The notes under the pieces were generated by a model. That model was not told the origin of the DNA. It worked only from the letters and a program-made list of their open reading frames with translations, and made no database searches. Positions 8,194 through 14,779 of a DNA stretch of 16,585 nt are shown here, one piece after another. Position 1 is the stretch's first letter; each line of letters opens with the position of its first letter. A program made the translations under genes and the position numbers. This DNA is from Methanobacteriota archaeon (GTDB lineage Archaea; Halobacteriota; Methanosarcinia; Methanosarcinales; Methanosarcinaceae). The stretch lies in NCBI GenBank assembly GCA_030837265.1, contig JAUPKV010000335.1:1-16585 (forward strand), written 5' to 3'.

Positions 8194-8219
8194 TAATTCA
8201 TTTTAGAGGGTGTAACTCA

Positions 8220-8342
8220 ATGGTAGAAGAAAAGAAAGAAGAGAGGAAGGAAGAAGACGAAGCTCATGTAGCCCCGATCCATCCTGAAGACGAACGCGGG
8301 GGAAAAAAGAAGCATCTGTTTAGTTGTGAAAAGAGTAGCTGA
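8220..8342 (+). CDS. Small highly charged hypothetical protein (40 aa)
   Basis: A 40-codon frame preceded by GAGGGTG (8206-8212), 7 bases before the ATG, a good archaeal ribosome site. The product starts with a run of Glu and Lys (MVEEKKEERKEEDEAHVAPI), continues through HPEDERGGKKKHLFSC and ends with SCEKSS, with one cysteine near the end. It is soluble, probably disordered in its first half, and has no recognisable domain. Support comes from the ribosome site and TATA-like boxes upstream. Small proteins of this kind have been found in Methanosarcina, but I do not recognise this one. Confidence 0.55.
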   Translation: MVEEKKEERKEEDEAHVAPIHPEDERGGKKKHLFSCEKSS

Positions 8343-8398
8343 TCACAACTTTATAATTCAACAGGTCGCTGGAAAGATCGAAAGAGATCTTTGATCTT

Positions 8399-8599
8399 AT
8401 GAATAATGCAATTATTTCAAATATCCAGGAGATCCCGTTCCTATTCGATGTCTTGCATTTGAAGTTGAAACCAAAGACAAAGGGGGTGCTTACAGAAACG
8501 GATATTGCTATACTGTTAAGTTTGCATACGTATTTGAAAGGCATGCTAAAGGAGAACAGCCAATACCTGAGTGATTTAACGTCGTTTTTAGCTTTTTAG
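8399..8599 (+). CDS. Doubtful 66-aa hypothetical ORF
   Basis: From the ATG at 8399 the frame gives 66 residues that look partly protein-like: helix-prone MNNAIISNIQEIPFLFDVLH, then a basic KLKPKTKG turn, then ETDIAILLSLHTYLKGMLKE. The frame stays open upstream to 8357 without a good start codon (FNRSLERSKEIFDL), which suggests it could be the remaining end of a longer, decayed gene. The only ribosome-site candidate is a weak AAAGAGATC about 10 bases before the ATG. It follows the small charged gene by 56 bases. No family recognised. It converges on the DsrE-like gene with 12 bases between the stops. Confidence 0.35.
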   Translation: MNNAIISNIQEIPFLFDVLHLKLKPKTKGVLTETDIAILLSLHTYLKGMLKENSQYLSDLTSFLAF

Positions 8600-8611
8600 A
8601 GAATTAAAGGC

Positions 8612-8980
8612 TCAGAAATTAATGATTAGCTGGTTTTCTTCCGTATACGTTAGAAAAAGTTTAGCTACATCTTTTGAACAAATAAATTCAATACCTGGGA
8701 TTAATTCTTCTTTCTTAAGCCCGATCATATCTGAGGCAAGCTGGCAACACCGAAAATCTACTCCTATGTCGATGCACTCCTGAACAGTGGAATCATATTT
8801 TGGCGATCCTCCGGTTTTGTCTTTTTTTGCAAGCAGTACCCCCATAGGCCCCCATAGGATCACCAGCACTTTGAGTCCCTTACTCCGGTAAAACTTTGCA
8901 AATTTGAGAGTTTCCTGCGGGCTGGTGCTCTCATACACCATATTTTTAAGCAGTAGTAATACCTTTTCGGCTTTTGCCAT
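8612..8980 (-). CDS. DsrE-like family protein
   Basis: A 122-residue soluble alpha/beta protein. The N-terminus KVLLLLKNMVYES is followed by a helix and then LKVLVILWGPMGVLLAKKDK, a pattern seen in DsrE/DsrF-like proteins. The segment IGVDFRCCQLASDMIGLKKEEL (about residues 73-94) holds the family's usual conserved-cysteine region, here with two adjacent cysteines. The C-terminal half ends in VAKLFLTYTEENQLIINF. DsrE-fold proteins pass sulfur as persulfides on conserved cysteines or act as small redox proteins; which applies here is unknown. The start is supported by CTGGAG about 6 bases before the ATG on the minus strand. The gene stands alone. A tandem 10-base repeat (CCCCCATAGG twice, about 8839-8858) lies inside the coding sequence at the WGPMG stretch. 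Confidence 0.78.
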   Translation of the reverse strand: MAKAEKVLLLLKNMVYESTSPQETLKFAKFYRSKGLKVLVILWGPMGVLLAKKDKTGGSPKYDSTVQECIDIGVDFRCCQLASDMIGLKKEELIPGIEFICSKDVAKLFLTYTEENQLIINF

Positions 8981-9787
8981 AAGAACTCCAGATCCAAATT
9001 GATATCATTATGTTAAATTGAACGAAACAATAATTCTCCTTTTCCGGTATTGGATTAATCCGATGTTTTCAGTAAGGAAATTCGGACTTCCTTGAAGCAA
9101 AAGGCTAACAATCTTCCGGGCAAAAATGGAGGAATAAAGGAGTATTTTGGACCTCATGCAGAAACCTCAACTTTGATTTTGTTCTGTTTCTGTTTTTTAA
9201 TGTTATATAAAAAATTCTGGAACGTTTTTCTCTGGTGAAATTTCCGGTTTATGCAGTTTATGCCGATTTCTCAGTACCTTCCACATGAGTTTGTGAGTCT
9301 GTAGTAAGGTCTTTCTTTTTCAGTTGAGCTTAAAATATATTTATTTATGAGGTATTTTGGAAGTTTAAGCTAATTTTTATTTCCTCCATTTCTCAGGTGG
9401 CACTGCAGTTAACCTGACTAATACCTTTCTTCCAATCCATATGATTATCTAAGTCTCTTTATATAAATCTTACAAAATTGATAATAAATTTGATCTTAAA
9501 AGGTAATATGGATACTTGATTAAAATCGTCAAGCAAAAGCTTATCATGTAAAATATATGTCTTTGCAAATAGACGCAAAAGCAATATAGGTGACCTCGGT
9601 AATAAGTCCCTATATTTGAAGATAATCATAATCCAATCAAATAAACTCAAGAACAGACTCTACTCCTAAATCTGTTTTTTCAATATTTATGTTACTTATG
9701 AAGCTAATTTTTATTATCCAAATCCATATACTTACGTAGCTTCGATTTAGATTAGATATAAAAAATTCGACACCTTAGGAAACAAAC
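8981..9787. other. About 800-base A+T-rich spacer without supportable gene
   Basis: Between the divergent DsrE-like gene and the 72-aa gene nothing coding can be supported; the longest frame (9459-9650, minus) has no ribosome site and low-complexity composition. A small hairpin, AAGGAA/TTCCTT (9074-9093), sits near the left end. A TATA-like box, GATATAAAAAA (9755-9765), lies before the gene at 9788. Two GGAG motifs near 9130-9141 precede only a six-codon frame (MQKPQL). Confidence 0.55.
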
Positions 9788-10006
9788 ATGAGGGAAAATA
9801 CGTCGCATTTAGGAATTCCAAATTACGTTTTGGATGATATTAACAGGTTCATACATGAAAATTATCAAGATTCTTTGCCACACTCTTTACTTATTTCTCA
9901 AGCATTTTGTTTAAGGTTTAAAAATTATGGAAATGAATTTGGTGTATCTGAAATAAGCGATGCTGTAGAGTATGTAAAAAATCATCAACAAAACGAGAGC
10001 AGTTAA
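9788..10006 (+). CDS. Hypothetical protein (72 aa)
   Basis: A 72-residue acidic soluble protein with no recognised domain. Predicted helical stretches are NYVLDDINRFIHENYQD (residues 12-28), LPHSLLISQAFCLRFKNYG (30-48) and VSEISDAVEYVKNHQQ (53-68). It looks like a compact three-helix protein, and the last part resembles the helix of a small DNA- or protein-binding fold, but no family can be named. An AGGA motif (9777-9780) lies 7 bases before the ATG. The TATA-like box at 9755-9765 would put transcription start almost at the ATG, so a leaderless message is also possible. An imperfect hairpin about 30 bases after the stop (AAAGACC/AGGCCTTT) may mark the 3' end. Confidence 0.6.
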   Translation: MRENTSHLGIPNYVLDDINRFIHENYQDSLPHSLLISQAFCLRFKNYGNEFGVSEISDAVEYVKNHQQNESS

Positions 10007-10167
10007 TCTGAATAAAAAACTCTTGATACTTAAAGACCTGGAAGGCCTTTAGTAAATCGATATCGTGGTAAATTCTGTTTATGATCCCGATCCTCCGGAC
10101 CATGATATCAACTTATCAAAAAATAAAAAAATATGGCGACCCAAGCAACCTTATATTACACTAATTG

Positions 10168-10189
10168 AATATATTTCAAAAAATATATT
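10168..10189. repeat. Perfect 9-4-9 A+T inverted repeat
   Basis: AATATATTT (10168-10176) and AAATATATT (10181-10189) are perfect complements around CAAA. It could be an operator or, as RNA, a weak hairpin. All arm bases are A or T, so chance is a real alternative in this composition. Confidence 0.5.
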
Positions 10190-10453
10190 AACCAGTTATT
10201 TCAGTATTTTATTTTTTTGCAGTCATCCTAATACATGAATATCTTCCCTAAACATTTCATATTCGATAAGAATTTCTTTGGTTTGTAGAAGAAAGAATAA
10301 TTTAAGAATGAGCACAAACCTCTGAATTTTTCAGATATTCTTTGAATTGATCCTTGTTTTTTTAAAACCTTGACTTCATAATGTTCTTCGGCTCAACTTA
10401 ACTTTCTCGAATCCCTAACACAAATAAACTTGAAAGAAAAGGTCATATAATTA

Positions 10454-10479
10454 TCTCTTTTTTTTGCGGGAAAAAGAGA
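10454..10479. repeat. 9-bp stem hairpin in the spacer
   Basis: TCTCTTTTT (10454-10462) pairs with AAAAAGAGA (10471-10479) around the loop TTTGCGGG. On the minus strand the stem also opens into a T-run. It lies about 200 bases before the gene at 10674 and may end a small RNA or form part of one. Confidence 0.5.
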
Positions 10480-10673
10480 ACCTAAGAATGAACAATCATT
10501 TCAGAAAGTAAGCAAAAATTAATACATGAAAATGAGTCACTGAATTACGAAAAAAACAATAATATTTGAATAAAAAAATTAACTACAAATGACAATTAAT
10601 AAATTAATAAAAAAGCTAGTCAATGTATTTTCCGAACTTACAACAATAAAAACAAGAAAATGGAGGAAAAGAA

Positions 10674-10853
10674 ATGTATCAATGCTTTATAGTAGAACAT
10701 TATCTTAACAAACCTGTAGATGTGTACTGCGGCGGGCCAGATGTCTTCAAAGGAACCGTACAAGCCTGTGCAGATAATGTGCTTACTCTCAATAATGAAG
10801 GAAAGTATACCCATCTGGCCATCGATAAAATAATTGCCCTGTGGCCTCAGTAA
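10674..10853 (+). CDS. Small protein, probable Sm-like/SH3-like barrel (59 aa)
   Basis: A 59-codon frame with a near-ideal ribosome site, GGAGG (10662-10666), 7 bases before the ATG. The product reads as a small beta-barrel: LNKPVDVYCGG, DVFKGTVQACADNVLTLNN and THLAIDKIIALWPQ give successive strands in the order of an Sm/Lsm-like or SH3-like fold, with the typical G-T-V strand and final hydrophobic I.ALW strand. Similar small proteins occur in methanogens; I relate it to the DUF6897 type, tentatively. Cysteines are at residues 4, 19 and 32. A TATA-like box lies about 65 bases upstream and a T-rich terminator follows, so it is a complete monocistronic unit. The function is unknown; RNA binding is a guess from the fold. 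Confidence 0.8.
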   Translation: MYQCFIVEHYLNKPVDVYCGGPDVFKGTVQACADNVLTLNNEGKYTHLAIDKIIALWPQ

Positions 10854-10874
10854 ACATATTAATATTTCTGAGAC

Positions 10875-10898
10875 TTTTATTTTTTTCTTTTTTATTTA
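10875..10898 (+). terminator. T-rich terminator of the 59-aa gene
   Basis: About 20 bases after the stop codon comes TTTTATTTTTTTCTTTTTTA, an oligo-T tract of the kind that ends archaeal transcripts without needing a hairpin. Confidence 0.6.
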
Positions 10899-10927
10899 TA
10901 ACGCAAAATAATACTATTTAATTTATC

Positions 10928-11218
10928 CTATTTTTCTATTCGGCTACACTGCAAGATGATATTCCATCCCTTTTTTAACTTGTCCACTTCCACTTTAGAA
11001 TTTGAGATCCCTAATAAAATCAACTTTTTGACCACTTCTTCCCTATGAATTAACTTGCAATCCGTGCAGTCCCATACAAAAAAACCCTGTGGGGTCTCAA
11101 ACCACTTTCCTCCAGTAGCTTTCTCCCTGCAGGGATAAAAAGGGCAGAAACAAAAATTGCAAACCTGCTCATCAAAAGAACAGGGATAATAGGGACAATT
11201 TTTATTTATTTTCATCAT
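10928..11218 (-). CDS. Cysteine-rich small-domain protein (PF04071 type)
   Basis: A 96-residue protein whose first 60 residues form a cysteine-rich domain: C8, C13, C20, C23, C25, C30, C51 and C54, in the pattern CPYYPC..., CNFCFCPFYPC..., then VWDCTDCKLIH with His58. This matches the cysteine-rich small domain of PF04071. Residues 60-95 are a helical tail, EEVVKKLILLGIS. In some organisms the same domain is the C-terminal part of CobD (threonine-phosphate decarboxylase of corrinoid synthesis), including in Methanosarcina, where it has been linked to metal or iron-sulfur binding. Here it stands alone. Binding of a metal or Fe-S cluster is therefore likely, and a corrinoid link is inferred, supported by the cbi genes 1-4 kb away on the same strand. 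The second ATG (11215) is an equally possible start; GTGAT lies just upstream. Confidence 0.85.
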   Translation of the reverse strand: MMKINKNCPYYPCSFDEQVCNFCFCPFYPCREKATGGKWFETPQGFFVWDCTDCKLIHREEVVKKLILLGISNSKVEVDKLKKGWNIILQCSRIEK

Positions 11219-11339
11219 ATAATCACATTTTGATATAAAATCAACATTGAAATATTAGTCAAGAGATTTTAGAAAAATTGGAATCTCATTTATGTGAAAG
11301 TAGGAATTAGTGAATTATTGATTCTGTTTAATTTTTAAA

Positions 11340-11981
11340 TTAGCTTTTTTCCAGACAAATGAGATCTTCTGCGTATGGCAGCGTCTCTTTAATCCAATCG
11401 TAGAACTCCCCCCACTCATCAAGCTTGTGCTTGCGGTGCTGGAAATAAATATTCCGGAGTTCGGCGTAGTTGGTTATGACGGTTCTTTTCTGTATGTAAG
11501 TGTTCGGGAAATTCTGAGTATGTTTCCTGAAGATAGCTTTCTGGCTTTCGTTATTTTCCTCTTTTTTTATCTCTTGGGGATTATATGCTGTGGAAAGAGT
11601 ATTGTGATTCAGGATATGAGCACTCTTATTATCTTTCAGATAATCGAAAGAAAATTCATGAGGGGTCAGATACTTACTGTTCAACTTATGCATTGTAGGG
11701 CTGGAATTCGTTTCTTTGAATTTATAAGTGTCAAACTCCCTCCACCAGTATAGAGGGGCAATAAGATCAAAACAGACTGTTATAAACCTTAGAAATCTGC
11801 AATTATCAGGTCCTGCAATTATCAGGCGTTTTGCCAGATTTTGATATTTTTCTTCAAGCTTGCGGTTTCCTGCCTGACCAAGCTCACTGCTGTCTGTTAA
11901 ATGCCAGGAGTATATATGATTTTGCATTCCAAGGATTGCGTACTTAATATTGTATACACCAAGTAATTTGATTTTGATCAT
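11340..11981 (-). CDS. Phage/prophage-type hypothetical protein, distantly ThyX-like
   Basis: A 213-residue soluble protein. I recognise the pattern of a family common in prophages and genomes of Firmicutes: GMQNHIYSWHLTDS (residues 18-31), KLEEKYQNLAKRLIIAGPDN (41-60), FLRFITVCFDLIAPLYWWRE (63-82), FDTYK, STMHKL-like SPTMHKLNS, LTPHEFSFD, then near the end QKRTVITNYAELRNIYFQHR and HKLDEW..FYDWI..LPYAEDLI. The RTV...R.HKLDEW layout recalls FAD-dependent thymidylate synthase (ThyX), but I do not see a clear ThyX RHR motif, so thymidylate synthesis should not be assumed. The family's function is unknown to me. In an archaeon it suggests transfer from a phage or a bacterium. There are no phage genes beside it. 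A GAGG motif lies about 7 bases before the ATG on the minus strand. Confidence 0.72.
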   Translation of the reverse strand: MIKIKLLGVYNIKYAILGMQNHIYSWHLTDSSELGQAGNRKLEEKYQNLAKRLIIAGPDNCRFLRFITVCFDLIAPLYWWREFDTYKFKETNSSPTMHKLNSKYLTPHEFSFDYLKDNKSAHILNHNTLSTAYNPQEIKKEENNESQKAIFRKHTQNFPNTYIQKRTVITNYAELRNIYFQHRKHKLDEWGEFYDWIKETLPYAEDLICLEKS

Positions 11982-12072
11982 AAAGCGCCTCTTCTAATCC
12001 TTATGGCAAATAATGTGTAAACGCATGTGGAACGGTTTATAATTCTATTTATGCTCAAATGATGAGTGCCAT

Positions 12073-13437
12073 TTATACAATACCCACATTTTCAGGACTG
12101 CCATCGGTATCTTCAAGCCACTTACAGCCTTCTTCCCGATTGGCCACGCCAACAGTAAATTCGATTCCGCTTTTCTCCACGTATTCCTTTATCCTTTTTA
12201 GAGAATGATCTACCATACCACCAGCCGTAAGGATCAGGCAACGTTTTCCACAAAGAGCCATCAGGATAGTTTTGTCTATAACACCTGAGGTAACATCCAG
12301 ATGAATTCCATCCTGCTCGGCAAGAGTTTTACTTTTCTTACCCATTACCCCTACAAAAACCATTTCTCCCTCATTCAGGATATTTCGTATCTCTTCTAAA
12401 GAATAATTGTCAGTATCGTAAACCAAAACTCCGCCGGCTTTAATTCCTTTACGCTTTAATTCAACAATGGCTCTTCCATTGGGGTGGATATGCAGAACTG
12501 TGGCGTTAACAGCCTCATAAGGAGATTGAGTTGCGTATTCCCCATACATAACTCCAAGGTTCAGACTGTCTCCTTCTTTTACTCTCGGAGGGACGTCCAC
12601 CCACATAAGGTCCATGAGTTTTAGAGTACTGACTATCTCTGGTATGGTTTTTGGAGAGTTTTTGCCATATGCAAGCCCTCGCCTTTCGATTTCATGATAA
12701 ATTTCCAGGGTAGTTGGTTGGCGGAGGCCGGCTTTTTTAAGAAGTTCCTGCTCTCTGAAGACTTCTTCAGGGGTCCCTTGCCCTATAAGTTTGCTGTTTG
12801 ACATAATGAACACATAATCTGACCAGCGGTATGCCAGATCAACATCATGAGTAGAGATGATGATAGTGCTTCCGAACTGGTTAAATTCGTTGAGCAAATC
12901 CATTATTTCATCCGCACCCATCGGATCCAGATTGGAAAGGGGTTCGTCCAGAATGAGCACTTCGGGTTCCATTGCCATAATTCCGGCAATCGCAACCCTT
13001 TTTTTCTGACCTCCGCTAAGGTGGTGTGGAGGCTTATCCTGCAAGTGAGAGAGCCCAACTTGCTCAATAGAATGCCGAACGCAGACTTCGACTCTTTCTT
13101 TTGAATAACCCAGGTTTGCAGGCCCGAAAGCTACATCCTGGTACACCGTTGGGGCAAAGATCTGGTCATCGGAGTTTTGAAAAACTATTCCTATGGATTT
13201 TCGGATCTCTCTGAGGGACTTTGAATCGTACTTAAAAGGGACTCCGTGATAAAGGACATCACCTTTATCTGGCTTTAAGGTGCCATTAAGAAGTAAAAAT
13301 AGTGTGGACTTTCCTGAACCATTTTGCCCTACAAAAGCGACTTTTTTTCCTTTTTTTATCTCGATGTTCAGGTCCTGGATAGCTACAGTCCCATCCGGAT
13401 AGCTGTATTTAAGACCTCTAGTTTCAAGAATGATCAT
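12073..13437 (-). CDS. cbiO: Cobalt ECF transporter ATPase CbiO with extra C-terminal domain
   Basis: From the ATG at 13437 the ATPase has 454 residues. A longer frame begins with TTG at 13452 inside the cbiQ stop, but GAGGGT 7 bases before the ATG and the typical start [17 protein letters not shown] favour 13437. Motifs: Walker [10 protein letters not shown] (37-45), Q-loop Gln87, signature LSGGQKKR (140-147), Walker B VLILDEP (160-166), D-loop SNLD (168-171), His197 in STHD. This is the CbiO/EcfA type; it energises cobalt uptake with CbiQ and the CbiMN unit. A normal CbiO ends near residue 275-280. Here about 170 more residues follow: a beta-rich stretch [15 protein letters not shown]..., then [10 protein letters not shown], then a segment with C396 and C400 ([18 protein letters not shown]) and C438. 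I do not recognise this domain; regulation or metal sensing is speculation. Confidence 0.93.
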   Translation of the reverse strand: MIILETRGLKYSYPDGTVAIQDLNIEIKKGKKVAFVGQNGSGKSTLFLLLNGTLKPDKGDVLYHGVPFKYDSKSLREIRKSIGIVFQNSDDQIFAPTVYQDVAFGPANLGYSKERVEVCVRHSIEQVGLSHLQDKPPHHLSGGQKKRVAIAGIMAMEPEVLILDEPLSNLDPMGADEIMDLLNEFNQFGSTIIISTHDVDLAYRWSDYVFIMSNSKLIGQGTPEEVFREQELLKKAGLRQPTTLEIYHEIERRGLAYGKNSPKTIPEIVSTLKLMDLMWVDVPPRVKEGDSLNLGVMYGEYATQSPYEAVNATVLHIHPNGRAIVELKRKGIKAGGVLVYDTDNYSLEEIRNILNEGEMVFVGVMGKKSKTLAEQDGIHLDVTSGVIDKTILMALCGKRCLILTAGGMVDHSLKRIKEYVEKSGIEFTVGVANREEGCKWLEDTDGSPENVGIV

Positions 13438-13448
13438 GATCTGTACCC

Positions 13449-14231
13449 TCAAACAATGGACACATTTTTTGTAAAATAAAAGAGTAAAATAGTTAAAAGG
13501 AAATAAGCTGAAGTTAAAAATAATTCTTTTGTTTTTACAGGCTTATGAACTTCGAATAAAGTCATTCTCCCATCATAACATCTGGAATTCATGGCAATGA
13601 AGAGCTTATCTCCCTGCTCCCATGCTCTTATAAACAGTGTGCTTGCAAGCATACCCATAGAATTAATAGAACGCCTGACATTCGAGTATCCTAATTTTAT
13701 CGTCTGAGCGTATGTTATGGAAATGGCAATTTCAAGAAAGATGAAGATATAACGATAAATCAACATGGTAAGCTCAATCAGAGAATCCGGTAACCGAGAA
13801 GCTTTGAAAACAGCAAAGAGTTCGATCATAGGGGTTGTCAGCGCTAGGAAATAAAGGCAACACATTCCACTTATGGACCTTGAAAGGACCAGTAGAGCAA
13901 GCTCAAGTCCGTCTGCCTTTACCGAAAGAGGATAACCTAGTAGTTTGAAGGATAACAAATCTTGTCCCGAACCTGAGAAAAAAGCAATTACAAGGACACC
14001 AGCAGCAGCAAAACCCATGGGAGCCAGTAGAAGTTTAAAATATAGTTTAAGAGGCACCTTACCAAAAAGAATAGTTGTAAGACTCATACAGATGGCAATG
14101 AATAGAGGAGTAATAGGGGATGTACATAAGACTCCCACAATTAATCCGAAGAAAATTATTGCCAGTTTCAACCAGTTGTTTCGATGCCTGAGCGGGCTTA
14201 TAAGAGCATAATCGTCGAGAATATTGGTCAT
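13449..14231 (-). CDS. cbiQ: Cobalt ECF transporter transmembrane protein CbiQ
   Basis: From the ATG at 14231 the protein has 260 residues and begins [18 protein letters not shown], a normal CbiQ start; a GTG four codons upstream (14243) is the alternative. Membrane segments are visible at about residues 20-37, 40-57, 66-87, 108-132, 158-176 and a last one near 240-256. The cytoplasmic coupling region before the last helix carries [10 protein letters not shown] and [20 protein letters not shown], matching the EcfT/CbiQ coupling helices that touch the ATPase. CbiQ links the CbiO ATPase to the CbiMN substrate-binding part. Its stop lies 11 bases upstream of the cbiO start, so the two are translated together. 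A promoter-like TATA box and a terminator-like hairpin separate it from cbiN. Confidence 0.92.
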   Translation of the reverse strand: MTNILDDYALISPLRHRNNWLKLAIIFFGLIVGVLCTSPITPLFIAICMSLTTILFGKVPLKLYFKLLLAPMGFAAAGVLVIAFFSGSGQDLLSFKLLGYPLSVKADGLELALLVLSRSISGMCCLYFLALTTPMIELFAVFKASRLPDSLIELTMLIYRYIFIFLEIAISITYAQTIKLGYSNVRRSINSMGMLASTLFIRAWEQGDKLFIAMNSRCYDGRMTLFEVHKPVKTKELFLTSAYFLLTILLFYFTKNVSIV

Positions 14232-14287
14232 TGGAAAAACCACAGATAAGTGGATGAAAACTAAAAGGATTTTTCAGTTCCACAGAC

Positions 14288-14302
14288 GTTATTAATATTT
14301 TT
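14288..14302 (-). promoter_or_regulatory. Possible internal promoter for cbiQO
   Basis: Read on the minus strand, GAAAAATATTAATAACG gives a TATA-like core preceded by a purine-rich BRE-like GAAAA. It lies about 60 bases before the cbiQ ATG, leaving a leader of roughly 35 bases. It follows the terminator-like hairpin after cbiN, which makes separate transcription of cbiQO plausible. Confidence 0.4.
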
Positions 14303-14402
14303 CTAAGCGTTTGATAATTGTAATCGTTTAGTTCGAGAGACAATGAAATATTTCGAAGTCCAGAAAATTGTAAAAGTCTTCATTGGAATATGTAATAGCC
14401 AC

Positions 14403-14432
14403 AAAAAATAAAGGCAAAAATTAAGGATTGCC
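14403..14432 (-). terminator. Terminator-like hairpin between cbiN and cbiQ
   Basis: On the minus strand GGCAA (14413-14417 and 14428-14432 are the arms) pairs with TTGCC around a 10-base loop and is followed at once by TTTATTTTTT. It starts two bases beyond the cbiN stop. It could end some of the cbiMN transcripts before cbiQO. Confidence 0.6.
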
Positions 14433-14434
14433 TA

Positions 14435-14779
14435 TCATACCTGGATTTTTTCGTCCTTTTTTATATTTTTATCTCCCAGCATCCCGAACTGGCTTTCAAA
14501 ACGGCTTTTGGCTCTGTAATACCCGAAGAAGTAACCAATGATTATTGCACCTATAGCTGCCTGCAGGGCAAAGAGCAGGCTTTCGATTTCCCCGCTTGGA
14601 GGTTCCCAGATAGGTTCAGCAATGGGCTTGAAAGTTCCGTCTGTAAGTTCCCCAATAACACCCTCCGGCATGTCGTCTGATCCGCCGTATTCGGCATCTG
14701 TGGTAGAAGACATGTAAACGAACTGAGCTGCAAAAATCAGGATGATAGCAAGCACGATAAGTTCCAGTTTTCTGCTCAT
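14435..14779 (-). CDS. cbiN: Cobalt transport protein CbiN
   Basis: A 114-residue protein with two membrane helices, residues 5-23 (LELIVLAIILIFAAQFVYM) and 68-88 (LLFALQAAIGAIIIGYFFGY), joined by an extracytoplasmic loop containing the CbiN-type sequences DAEYGGSDD and IAEPIWEPPSGEIESLLFALQ. The tail is charged and cytoplasmic. CbiN is the small accessory subunit that works with CbiM to load cobalt; presence of CbiN rather than NikN/NikL points to cobalt as the main ion. Its ATG overlaps the cbiM stop in ATGA, so translation is coupled. Confidence 0.92.
   Translation of the reverse strand: MSRKLELIVLAIILIFAAQFVYMSSTTDAEYGGSDDMPEGVIGELTDGTFKPIAEPIWEPPSGEIESLLFALQAAIGAIIIGYFFGYYRAKSRFESQFGMLGDKNIKKDEKIQV

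Larger units (their letters stand above)
7482..8219. other. 738-base intergenic region with tandem duplications, no clear gene
   Basis: This spacer is strongly A+T-rich and holds no ORF I can support, apart from a five-codon reading frame described with the 45-base repeat. It carries a 17-base tandem repeat (7561), a 45-base imperfect tandem repeat (7720), an inverted repeat resembling the sites upstream of cbiM (7822), TATA-like boxes (8098-8121) and a 19-base tandem repeat (8156). The rest shows no recognisable structure. Confidence 0.6.
10007..10673. other. 667-base intergenic region with two strong hairpins
   Basis: No gene can be supported. The region contains a perfect A+T-rich inverted repeat at 10168-10189, a 9-bp-stem hairpin at 10454-10479, and near its right end a run of A/T with a TATA-like ATTAATAAAAAAG (about 10602-10614) that probably drives the gene at 10674. 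A small RNA in the stretch around the second hairpin is possible but not shown. Confidence 0.5.

Noticed and set aside
7482..8219. CRISPR array
   Set aside because: The repeats are simple two-copy tandem duplications of different lengths without spacers.
8320..8544. 74-aa minus-strand ORF
   Set aside because: Opposite the 66-aa plus-strand frame, overlapping the 40-aa gene, and without a ribosome site or protein-like pattern.
9459..9650. 63-aa minus-strand ORF in the long spacer
   Set aside because: A+T-driven composition (many Ile, Leu, Phe, Lys), no ribosome site, no recognised motif.
11427..11753. 108-aa plus-strand ORF
   Set aside because: Antisense to the phage-type protein, whose motifs are recognisable; no ribosome site.
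11340..11981. Functional thymidylate synthase ThyX
   Set aside because: Overall layout is only distantly similar and no clear RHR-type flavin/nucleotide motif is seen, so the enzyme name is not used.
12073..13452. Longer CbiO starting at TTG 13452
   Set aside because: The TTG overlaps the cbiQ stop and the ribosome site; the ATG at 13437 has correct spacing and the normal CbiO N-terminus.
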